24,482 bases of DNA from Ruminococcaceae bacterium UBA4306 (GTDB lineage: Bacteria > Bacillota > Clostridia > Oscillospirales > Acutalibacteraceae), in the NCBI GenBank assembly GCA_002394725.1, contig DGUQ01000156.1:1-24482 (forward strand), read 5' to 3'. The stretch's first letter is position 1, and every line of letters begins with the position of its first letter. Below are positions 16,347 through 23,281 of this stretch, piece by piece. Below the pieces are notes generated by a model. The model had not been told where the DNA came from. It searched no databases and worked only from the letters and a program-made list of their open reading frames with translations. A program made the position numbers and the translations under genes.

Positions 16347-18767
16347 TTACTTTTTCTTTCTGTAGGCTTTTCTGTCGATCTTTCCGTTGAAGGTCTTTTT
16401 GAGCTCATCGACAGCTTCGATGGTTCTGGGGATCTTATACATTTCAAGTCTTTCGGATAGATAAGCGTTGAGCAAAGAGGGATCAAAATGATCCTTGTCG
16501 TCGACCGTTACAAGCAGCTTGATATAGGCTACATTGTATTCGTCGGTCTCCTCAATACAGATACACTCTTCTATCATGCCCGACTGCAGAGCAAGACTCT
16601 CGACCTCGGTGGGAGCGATCTTATAGCCGCCGAGGTTGATGACGTCGTCTTTTCTGCCGACATAATACAAATAGCCTTCTTCATCAAAGGTGCCGATATC
16701 GCTGGATACGAACCAGCCGTCATGATAGACCGATTCGGTAAGCTCGGGCTCGTTATAATACTCCTTCATGGTCATCTCGCTTTTGGCGCAGATCTGACCC
16801 TCGACTCCTGCCTCTTTCGTAATGGTGCCGTCCTCGGTCAAGAGAGCGATCTCCAGATTCCTGACGGGTTTACCGACACAATTGGGTCGGAAGTCTATCT
16901 CATTATAGTTATACGCCGTTCCTCCGGGTATCTCAGTCGCCTGATAGGTATTGTAAAGCCTTGTATGGGGCAACAGCTTTTTTAAGCCGTCGCAGTCACT
17001 CTCAAACAAAGGCGATGAGCCGGTAGAGACAAAATCGATCTGATCCTTGAATTCAGCTAACCTGTCGCCTGTCCGGTAGATAATGATCCTGATAGAAGCC
17101 GGAGGCAGGAACATCGAGGTGACATGATGCTTCTCAATGACGGAGAAGAGTTTGACCAGATCGCTCATGCCCTCCATATATACCGCACAACCGCCGTTTC
17201 CGAGCGCAAGAAACGTTGTTCTGATTCCGCCGACATGGTTGAGCGGAGCGGCAATCAAGAATCTGTTTTTCTCTCTTATGCCGTAACCGGCTGAAACCGA
17301 GGATACATATAAGCTCTTTTTTCGGTGAGTAAGCACTACGCCCTTTGACTTGCCGGTAGTACCGGTCGTATATATGATCTCGCTCGGCAGATTGATATCG
17401 GGGTACTCGATCGCTGTATCGGCAGAAAACTTGTACTTATGCTCGATCGCGTATACCTCCTCAAAGGATGCCCACGGGATATCAGAAGCCAGATTGGGCT
17501 TGAGCGCAATGATAAAGCTCGCCTGCGTCTCACGCGCGATCTCAAGGATACGCGCATCGGGAGCGCTCTTTTCAACGGGCACCATCACTCCGCCGGCGAG
17601 GTGTGCGGCAAACCAGCACGCCGGACAAGCGACCTCATGTGAAGCCTGCACGATGACATGGTCGCCCTTTTTGACGCCCTTTGCTGCCATCCACCGATAG
17701 ACAGAATAGATGATATCGGCAAACTCGCCGTAGGTAGTCGTTTTATCGTTTATAATAAACGCAGGGTCGTCGGGATTCTTTAGAGAATTCTCAAAAACTC
17801 TCTGCACGATCGGCTTGTAGGTCTCGGCTTCATCATACTCTATCGGTTTGCCCAAGATCGCTTCTTTTGAAACTACCGATGACACAACTTCATCAGCGGC
17901 TTCTCCTCCGCCGAGGCTGAGAATCAAAGCCGTCATGCTGTCTGCGCTGTTGAAGTTTTCGGGGTTGATCTTCTGGAACGGGATCTTGCACGAGAATTCC
18001 TCTTCAAGGAGATTGACGACCGTGATAAGTGACAGCGAATCAAAGATATTGCCGGTGACAAGATTCTGAGCTGTCTCAAAATCCACACCGCTGATGTTTT
18101 CGGTCAGCACCTGTATCACCTTGTCCCTGACTGGCTTGTAGGAGGCTTTGTCGGACGGTACGGGGGCTTTGGCGGCGGAAACGGTGGGTGCTTTCTGCTC
18201 AGCGCTTGCCTTTCTGACATTTTCAAAGAACTCCCATTCCTCAGCGGCTCGCCCGGGAGGCAGCACCTGATTCGTGGTTTTAAGGTTACGATCCTTGCTC
18301 ATCATTCTGGAAGCGACATACAAATCGAACCGTCCGATAACCTTAGCAGGATTTCCGGCTACGACTGAATTCTCCGGTATATCCGACGTCACAACGCTGC
18401 CGGCGGAGATAATACAGTTCCTGTTGATACGGACGTCGGGCATGATCATCGCGCCGATACCGATATACACGTTATCCATTATTTCGATACAGCCGATGCG
18501 CTCTCTTGCGCCTAAATCGGCGTCGGGTCTTGCCCTCATTAAAAAGCCGTTAACGATATCGTGCGTCTTTATCTCAACGGTCTTGTGTATCGTGACGTTG
18601 TTATGCAGCTTGATCAGCTCGGGATACAGCGGCAGAAGGGAGGGCCCCCAACGGCAGTTCTCCCCTATATCCGCTAGAACCTTGTGATCCTTGAGGTATT
18701 TCGCTTTTTTTCGGTAGTTTCTGCACAGCAGCAGCCTGAAGCTATGGTACAATCTTTTCGGTTTCAT
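16347..18767 (-). CDS. Trifunctional fusion: left-handed beta-helix acyltransferase, acyl carrier protein and AMP-forming acid ligase
   Basis: An 806-residue protein with three modules. Residues 1 to about 150 resemble hexapeptide-repeat acetyltransferases (VYIGIGAMIMPDVRI and SVVAGNPAKVIGRF at 134-147). Residues about 165-205 are an Ala/Pro/Lys/Ser-rich linker. Residues about 210-288 form an acyl carrier protein with the phosphopantetheine site DSLS (Ser244). Residues about 310-806 are an ANL-family adenylating enzyme: P-loop YTTGTTGKSKG (466-476), YQATE (608-612), Asp690 in SSDIG, GRKDDVINLGGYK (704-716), and the C-terminal catalytic Lys796 in NGKIDRK. The predicted action is to adenylate a carboxylic acid, load it on the built-in carrier, and pass it to a sugar hydroxyl or amine. 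The acid is unknown. The start follows GAGGTG. It runs opposite to both neighbouring operons, behind an XRE gene. Confidence 0.9.
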   Translation of the reverse strand: MKPKRLYHSFRLLLCRNYRKKAKYLKDHKVLADIGENCRWGPSLLPLYPELIKLHNNVTIHKTVEIKTHDIVNGFLMRARPDADLGARERIGCIEIMDNVYIGIGAMIMPDVRINRNCIISAGSVVTSDIPENSVVAGNPAKVIGRFDLYVASRMMSKDRNLKTTNQVLPPGRAAEEWEFFENVRKASAEQKAPTVSAAKAPVPSDKASYKPVRDKVIQVLTENISGVDFETAQNLVTGNIFDSLSLITVVNLLEEEFSCKIPFQKINPENFNSADSMTALILSLGGGEAADEVVSSVVSKEAILGKPIEYDEAETYKPIVQRVFENSLKNPDDPAFIINDKTTTYGEFADIIYSVYRWMAAKGVKKGDHVIVQASHEVACPACWFAAHLAGGVMVPVEKSAPDARILEIARETQASFIIALKPNLASDIPWASFEEVYAIEHKYKFSADTAIEYPDINLPSEIIYTTGTTGKSKGVVLTHRKKSLYVSSVSAGYGIREKNRFLIAAPLNHVGGIRTTFLALGNGGCAVYMEGMSDLVKLFSVIEKHHVTSMFLPPASIRIIIYRTGDRLAEFKDQIDFVSTGSSPLFESDCDGLKKLLPHTRLYNTYQATEIPGGTAYNYNEIDFRPNCVGKPVRNLEIALLTEDGTITKEAGVEGQICAKSEMTMKEYYNEPELTESVYHDGWFVSSDIGTFDEEGYLYYVGRKDDVINLGGYKIAPTEVESLALQSGMIEECICIEETDEYNVAYIKLLVTVDDKDHFDPSLLNAYLSERLEMYKIPRTIEAVDELKKTFNGKIDRKAYRKKK

Positions 18768-18856
18768 GTTGAATCACCTCTTGTTTTGAATTGCATGGAT
18801 ATGGAGTTTTTGGCAATAATCAACGCTAAGGTTAAAGCACAAATACTTATATTGTA

Positions 18857-19087
18857 TCAAAGATTTGACGGTCCGTATGATATGCTGTTCGGCTCATATT
18901 CCAAAAGATCGGATATCTCGCAGTTGAGCGCCTCGCATATCTTATCGATATGTTCGAGGTTGACCCTGACAGAAAACTCATGGTACATCTCGTTGATCGT
19001 CGCGGGTCTTATCCCGGTCTTGCGGGAAAGCTCCGCCTGCGTTATCCTTCTTTCGCCTAATAATGTCGACAACTTTATTCTGATCAT
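18857..19087 (-). CDS. Small XRE-family transcriptional regulator
   Basis: A 75-residue Cro/CI-type helix-turn-helix protein (HTH_26/YozG-like). The helix-turn-helix lies in ITQAELSRKTGIRPATINEMY, about residues 15-35, followed by INLEHIDKIC-like and ALNCEISDLLEY segments typical of this compact class. The frame is open to 19123, but the ATG at 19087 is preferred because it directly follows an AAGGTGA ribosome site. It precedes the fusion gene by 89 bases on the same strand and probably controls it and itself. There is no sensor domain. A deleted, start-less copy lies at 19554-19656. Confidence 0.88.
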   Translation of the reverse strand: MIRIKLSTLLGERRITQAELSRKTGIRPATINEMYHEFSVRVNLEHIDKICEALNCEISDLLEYEPNSISYGPSNL

Positions 19088-19143
19088 AAAATCACCTTCT
19101 CGGTGAAATGATAACATATACATTAATTAAAATTCTTATTTTT

Positions 19144-19168
19144 GTAATATTATTACGATATCCGTAAT
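19144..19168. promoter_or_regulatory. Overlapping palindromes upstream of the XRE gene, candidate operator
   Basis: Two overlapping palindromes share a half-site: GTAATATTATTAC (19144-19156) and ATTACGATATCCGTAAT (19152-19168). This gives three GTAAT/ATTAC half-sites 57-81 bases upstream of the regulator start. Small XRE proteins often repress their own promoter through such sites. No convincing -35/-10 pair could be assigned on the minus strand. The role is inference; the palindromes are directly visible. Confidence 0.4.
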
Positions 19169-19200
19169 GGTGATTTGGCTTTTAAAAAAACAAAAACTGA

Positions 19201-19476
19201 TTAGAAAAATTGCAGGACGCTTGCGTAAACATTTTTACACAGGCGTCCTGCAATCATATTGTTGTCTTTTTCCATATATACCGCACAACCGCCGTTTCCG
19301 AGCGAAAGAAACGTTGTTCTGATTCCGCCGACATGGTTGAGCGGAGCGGCAACCAAGAATCTGTTTTTCTCTCTTATGCCGTAACCGGTTGTAACCGAGG
19401 ATACATATAAGCTCTTTTTTCGGTAGTTTCTGCACAGCATCGGCCTGAAGCTGTGATACGATCTTTTCGGTTTCAA
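19201..19476 (-). pseudogene. Shrunken copy of the acyltransferase-ACP-ligase fusion gene
   Basis: The reading frame begins TTG-Lys-Pro-Lys-Arg (19476), preceded by AGGAG. It matches residues 1-21 of the 806-residue fusion, jumps in frame to residues 485-532 (SLYVSSV... to ...CAVYME), then runs into the terminator copy. Residues 22-484 and everything after about 532 are gone. Both junctions fall at short A-rich stretches shared by the joined ends (RKK codons; GAAAAAG), as expected for deletion between microhomologies. The original ATG has become TTG. All three functional modules are destroyed, so this is a pseudogene, although a 91-residue peptide could still be made. Confidence 0.85.
19210..19253. 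terminator. Diverged copy of the 16302-16335 terminator hairpin
   Basis: Twenty-base arms (19210-19229 and 19234-19253) pair with two mismatches around a 4-base loop. The core GGACGC(T/C)TGCGTAAA matches the hairpin after the intact fusion gene. On the minus strand it is followed by TTTTTCTAA, so it may still terminate transcription. It is the right-hand member of the duplicated unit. Confidence 0.75.
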
Positions 19477-19553
19477 GTTGATCTCCTCTGGTTTTGAATT
19501 GCGTGGATAGGGTGACAATAAGCAACACGAAGGATAAAGCACGAACACTTAGC

Positions 19554-19656
19554 GATATGACGATCCGTAGGATATGCTGCTCGGCTCGTATTCCAAAAGA
19601 TCGGATATCTCCTTCTTTCGCCTGATAAAGCCGACAGCTTTATTCTTATCGTAAAG
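19554..19656 (-). pseudogene. Remnant of a second XRE regulator gene
   Basis: The sequence matches the 3' end of the intact XRE gene (GGATATGCTG(C/T)TCGGCTC(A/G)TATTCC, then AAAAGATCGGATATCTC). It then skips about 125 bases to the 5' end of the gene (CTTCTTTCGCCT, ACTTTATTCT-like). The start codon is lost (ATG to ACG) and the helix-turn-helix is deleted. It stands in the same relation to the fusion remnant as the intact regulator does to the intact fusion, so both belong to one duplicated block. Confidence 0.75.
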
Positions 19657-19657
19657 C

Positions 19658-19727
19658 GCATTCTTTGCAACATCTTTCCGTATTCGCAACATATATATGC
19701 ATTCTTTGCAACATCTTACCATACTCG
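19658..19727. repeat. Two 29-base direct repeats, 41-base period
   Basis: GCATTCTTTGCAACATCTT followed by (T/A)CC(G/A)TA(T/C)TCG occurs at 19658-19686 and 19699-19727 with three differences, separated by 12 AT-rich bases. Two copies are too few for a CRISPR array, and no cas gene is near. They lie at the edge of the duplicated block and may be a relic of how it formed. Confidence 0.7.
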
Positions 19728-19938
19728 AAACAAAAAATCAACCCTTTCAACAGCTTTTTAACTCATAAGTAGACAATGCTGAATTAAGGCGGTCAGGTTT
19801 TCGTCAGTTTGTCCAATCGGCGCCGATACGGCGCTGTCGGCGACAAGCTCCGTGACCGTTTTATCCGCGAAAATACACATGATAAAGTAACATAAATTCC
19901 GGCACAGCAGGCAAAAAAATGAAAAAAGTGAAAATATA
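19728..19938. other. Non-coding stretch with a short gmhB-like match
   Basis: No credible gene is present. At about 19833-19857 the sequence GCTGTCGGCGACAAGCTCCG closely matches gmhB at 16094-16113, where it encodes AVGDKLRD; the next codons also encode Arg-Asp here. The similarity stops on both sides, and a stop codon lies shortly upstream in that frame. It may be a fragment of a HAD phosphatase gene or chance. The rest is AT-rich with only small hairpins. Confidence 0.45.
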
Positions 19939-19967
19939 TTGATTATTTTACCGCTTTGTAGTATAAT
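19939..19967 (+). promoter_or_regulatory. Sigma-A-type promoter for the rmlA operon
   Basis: TTGATT (19939-19944) and TATAAT (19962-19967) are separated by 17 bases, with an A/T-rich upstream stretch (AAAAAAGTGAAAATATA). This is the best housekeeping promoter match in the window. Transcription would start near 19974, leaving a leader of about 107 bases before the rmlA GTG. It makes rmlA through the epimerase a transcription unit separate from the left operon. Confidence 0.8.
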
Positions 19968-20018
19968 ATATTGGATAATGTAAGCTTCTGCGGCTTTTGC
20001 AGGAGCGCACTTCTCTAT

Positions 20019-20084
20019 ATGGGTTCACGTTTAAAAAATCCCTTTGAACCCTGCATAATAAACAGTAAGGGAGTTTTTCGGTGA
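20019..20084 (+). other. Possible 21-codon leader peptide overlapping the rmlA start
   Basis: An ATG at 20019 opens a 21-codon frame (MGSRLKNPFEPCIINSKGVFR) whose TGA overlaps the rmlA start as GTGA (20081-20084). An AGGAG lies 13 bases upstream, which is longer than ideal. The frame contains a weak hairpin, GGGTTCA (20021-20027) with TGAACCC (20045-20051). Translational coupling or attenuation is possible, but the frame may be chance. Confidence 0.3.
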
Positions 20085-20986
20085 AAGGTATTATACTCGC
20101 AGGCGGAAGCGGAACAAGACTGTATCCGCTGACTATGGTGACGTCAAAACAGCTGTTGCCCGTTTACAACAAACCGATGATCTATTATCCGCTTTCTACA
20201 CTTATGCTGGCGCGGATCAGAGATATTCTCATTATCTCGACTCCCGAGGATACGCCCAGGATACAGCAACTGCTGGGCGACGGCGAAGCATTCGGGATCC
20301 ATCTGGAATACGCGGTTCAGGAGAAGCCGGAGGGCTTAGCGCAGGCGTTCACCATCGGCAAGGACTTTATCGGCGACGACAGCTGTGCTATGATCCTCGG
20401 CGACAATATTTTTTACGGAAACGGATTAGGCCACAAGCTGTCTGCCGCAGTCAAAACGGCTGAGAACGGGGACGCCACCGTCTTCGGTTACTATGTTGAG
20501 GATCCGGAGCGGTACGGTATCATGGAGTTTGACAGAGGCGATAAGAACGATGACTTCGGAATCAGCGTATTGAGCGTGGAGGAAAAGCCGGAGAATCCAA
20601 AATCCAATTACGCGATCGTCGGACTGTATTTTTATCCGGCGGGAGTCAGCCGGTTGGCGGAGAAGGTCAAGCCCAGCGCACGGGGAGAGTTGGAGATCAC
20701 CTCGCTGAATGAGATGTATCTGCAGGAGAATAAGCTGCGCGCTCAGCTGCTCGGCCGCGGCTTTACCTGGATGGACGCCGGAACCTTCTATTCCCTGAGG
20801 AGAGCGACAAATTTTGTTTGTATGCTGGAGCAGTACCAGGGTATGACGATATCCGCTCCCGAGGAGATCGCCTACAGGCTTAAATGGATTGATGACGAAA
20901 GACTTGCTCAAAGCGCTGCCAAGTACGGCAAGAGTCCGTACGGCGAACACCTGATGAACGTGCTCGAAGGAAAAATCATACTGTGA
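20081..20986 (+). CDS. rmlA: Glucose-1-phosphate thymidylyltransferase
   Basis: A 301-residue nucleotidyltransferase that joins dTTP and glucose 1-phosphate to give dTDP-glucose. The N-terminal signature LAGGSGTRLYPLT (6-18) and the downstream SKQLLPVYNKPMIYYPLS are diagnostic for RmlA/RfbA. ILGDNIFYG near 106-114 and the EKPENPKSNYAIVGLYFY region complete the active site, and the length is typical. The start is GTG at 20081, supported by AAGGGAG 7 bases upstream and by alignment of the first residues with the family. It is the first gene behind the promoter at 19939 and lies 10 bases before rmlB. Confidence 0.96.
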   Translation: MKGIILAGGSGTRLYPLTMVTSKQLLPVYNKPMIYYPLSTLMLARIRDILIISTPEDTPRIQQLLGDGEAFGIHLEYAVQEKPEGLAQAFTIGKDFIGDDSCAMILGDNIFYGNGLGHKLSAAVKTAENGDATVFGYYVEDPERYGIMEFDRGDKNDDFGISVLSVEEKPENPKSNYAIVGLYFYPAGVSRLAEKVKPSARGELEITSLNEMYLQENKLRAQLLGRGFTWMDAGTFYSLRRATNFVCMLEQYQGMTISAPEEIAYRLKWIDDERLAQSAAKYGKSPYGEHLMNVLEGKIIL

Positions 20987-20996
20987 GGTAATCATT

Positions 20997-22025
20997 ATGA
21001 CGATATTTGTGACCGGCGGCGCCGGTTTTATCGGTTCCAATTTTGTTTTTCATATGCTAAATCATCACCCGGATTATCGTATTGTTTGTCTTGATAAGCT
21101 AACTTATGCCGGGAATCTTTCTACACTGAAGTCAGTGATGGACAAGCCCAACTTCCGCTTTGTAAAGGTGGATATCTGTGACCGTGACGCGATCGACAAG
21201 CTGTTCAGCGAGGAACACCCCGACGTGGTTGTCAACTTTGCTGCCGAGAGCCATGTGGATCGCTCTATCGAGGATCCCGAGATATTCCTGCGCACGAACA
21301 TTATCGGTACGGAGGTCATGATGGACGCCTGCCGCAAGCACGGTGGGATCCGCTATCATCAGGTCTCGACCGACGAGGTATACGGCGATCTTCCGCTTGA
21401 CCGTCCCGACCTGTTCTTTACGGAGGAAACGCCCATCCATACAAGCTCGCCGTACAGCAGCTCCAAGGCAGGAGCGGATCTGCTGGTTCTGGCATATCAC
21501 AGGACCTACGGTCTGCCGGTGACTGTCAGCCGCTGCTCCAACAACTACGGCCCCTATCATTTTCCCGAAAAGCTCATTCCTTTGATGATCACAAACGCTC
21601 TGGCTGATAAACCGCTTCCCGTTTACGGAGAGGGTATCAATGTCCGTGACTGGCTGTATGTAGAGGATCATTGTAAAGCCATCGACCTGATCATCCACAA
21701 GGGAAGGATCGGAGAGGTGTACAATGTCGGCGGACATAACGAGATGCGCAATATCGACATCGTCAAGCTGATCTGTAAGGAGCTTGATAAGCCTGAGAGC
21801 CTCATCACTTTTGTCACTGATCGCAAGGGTCATGACATGCGCTACGCGATCGATCCCACTAAGATCCACAATGAGCTGGGCTGGCTGCCCGAGACGCGCT
21901 TTGAGGACGGCATCAAAAAGACCATCCAATGGTATCTTGACAATAAAAAATGGTGGCAGGAGATCATCAACGGCGAATACCGTGAGTATTACGAAAAGAT
22001 GTATGGCAACAGAGTGTCTGAATGA
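20997..22025 (+). CDS. rmlB: dTDP-glucose 4,6-dehydratase
   Basis: A 342-residue extended short-chain dehydrogenase that turns dTDP-glucose into dTDP-4-keto-6-deoxyglucose. The NAD loop is TGGAGFIG (6-13). STDEVYGD (124-131) carries the Asp126/Glu127 dehydration pair, and YSSSK (Tyr153, Lys157) is the catalytic pair. NNYGPYHFPEKLIPLMI is diagnostic for RmlB. It is directly behind rmlA. Neither rmlC nor rmlD follows, so the keto sugar is completed by genes outside the window or used for another 6-deoxy sugar. Confidence 0.96.
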   Translation: MTIFVTGGAGFIGSNFVFHMLNHHPDYRIVCLDKLTYAGNLSTLKSVMDKPNFRFVKVDICDRDAIDKLFSEEHPDVVVNFAAESHVDRSIEDPEIFLRTNIIGTEVMMDACRKHGGIRYHQVSTDEVYGDLPLDRPDLFFTEETPIHTSSPYSSSKAGADLLVLAYHRTYGLPVTVSRCSNNYGPYHFPEKLIPLMITNALADKPLPVYGEGINVRDWLYVEDHCKAIDLIIHKGRIGEVYNVGGHNEMRNIDIVKLICKELDKPESLITFVTDRKGHDMRYAIDPTKIHNELGWLPETRFEDGIKKTIQWYLDNKKWWQEIINGEYREYYEKMYGNRVSE

Positions 22026-22060
22026 TCTTCTGTCGGAACCTTGATCGACAGGTGAGTTAA

Positions 22061-23236
22061 ATGCAGACAATTGTCACTAGATATCAGCCCCTGCTCTATT
22101 TGCTCAAATGCGCTTTGCATAACACACAGCCGGACCCAAGTCTTCTGGCAGAGGTTGATTTTCATGAATTGGCGCGTCAGAGCCGCTTCCACGATGTTTC
22201 CGCAATGGTGGGTTATGTCATTTCCGAATGGAATGACAGTGGAATGCTAGACAAAGAGCAAAGGGAATACTGGAAGGAAGCCTACTATCACTCCGTAAGG
22301 GATTCCCTGCTCATTGATCGGGAGCTGGAACAGGTCTGCGGCGCATTATCGGATGCCCACGTCGGCTATGTCAAGCTCAAGGGCAGTGTATTGAGGCGTT
22401 ATTATCCCAAGTGCGGTATGCGCGAGATGTGCGACGTTGATCTGCTGATCGATCCCGATCAAACCGAACAAGCAAAAAATGTCATGACAGCGCTCGGTTA
22501 TACCGTGGATGCGTTCGGCGTGTCCAAGGACGATATCTATTCAAAGCCTCCGATCTATCATTTTGAACTGCACAATAAGCTGTTTGTGGAATCGTATCCC
22601 ACCTTTTTTGAATATTTTCGTCATTATTACGAGAGCCTGTCGCCCGTTTCTCCGGACGGATACGAAAAAAAGATGACTGATGATCAGTTCTATCTTTTTT
22701 TGATCGCGCACGCCTGCAAGCACTTGCACAGAGCCGGCGTCGGTTTGCGTGTGCTGACGGATTTTTTTGTCGTCGATCGGTCCTTTGCGCTGCACCGCGA
22801 CTTTATTGACCGCGAGCTGCCGAAGCTCGGATTGGTACGCGATGAGATGAATCTTCGTTCTCTGTCCGAAAAACTGTTTTCTTCTCCCGAGAGCACGGAG
22901 TTACCGGCTCTTTCAAGAGATGAAGAAAATCTGCTGGCGTTTATGCTGAATTCGGGCGCAACGGGAACCTTTAAGCAGCGCATCAACAGCCTGTCGCCGC
23001 AAGGCGTTTACGCCGATCAGCCGGATACATCCAAAAATAAATGGTATTATATTAAGAATCGCTTGATTCTCAACCCCAACACTTACAGGACGAAATATCC
23101 GTTCTTTTATCGTCACAAGATCGCTCGTCCCCTCTTGCCGATCGTGCGGCTTGCCAGGGCGACATTCAAGCGCGAAGGCAAAATCAGGGATGAACTGAAC
23201 AAGCTGCGCAAAGCAACCAAAAAATCCGAGGATTGA
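22061..23236 (+). CDS. Nucleotidyltransferase-fold family protein (PF14907-like), function unknown
   Basis: A 391-residue protein whose middle resembles the uncharacterised nucleotidyltransferase family NTP_transf_5. YVKLKGSVLRRYYP near 103-116 is followed by REMCDVDLLID (121-131), where Asp125 and Asp127 form the DxD metal pair of polymerase-beta-type transferases. The rest is mostly helical and charged, with no signal peptide or membrane segment; the last 50 residues are very basic. Relatives occur in capsule and peptide-modification clusters, but no reaction is assigned with confidence. It sits between rmlB and an epimerase in one operon, so a role in glycan assembly or in modifying a carrier or phosphate group is plausible. 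Function is not claimed. Confidence 0.75.
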   Translation: MQTIVTRYQPLLYLLKCALHNTQPDPSLLAEVDFHELARQSRFHDVSAMVGYVISEWNDSGMLDKEQREYWKEAYYHSVRDSLLIDRELEQVCGALSDAHVGYVKLKGSVLRRYYPKCGMREMCDVDLLIDPDQTEQAKNVMTALGYTVDAFGVSKDDIYSKPPIYHFELHNKLFVESYPTFFEYFRHYYESLSPVSPDGYEKKMTDDQFYLFLIAHACKHLHRAGVGLRVLTDFFVVDRSFALHRDFIDRELPKLGLVRDEMNLRSLSEKLFSSPESTELPALSRDEENLLAFMLNSGATGTFKQRINSLSPQGVYADQPDTSKNKWYYIKNRLILNPNTYRTKYPFFYRHKIARPLLPIVRLARATFKREGKIRDELNKLRKATKKSED

Positions 23237-23281
23237 TGGCAGCTGTGTATGCCGGTAAATCCTCTTTTATGACAGGATAAG

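Noticed and set aside
18684..19106. Plus-strand frame of 140 codons opposite the XRE gene
   Set aside because: It is antisense to the regulator and the fusion gene start, both of which have good ribosome sites and family motifs.
19658..19727. CRISPR array
   Set aside because: Only two imperfect repeat units with a 12-base spacer and no cas genes.
16302..19727. Insertion sequence or transposon carrying the ligase cassette
   Set aside because: No transposase or terminal inverted repeats are visible. The paired hairpins at 16302 and 19210 are terminators of duplicated units.
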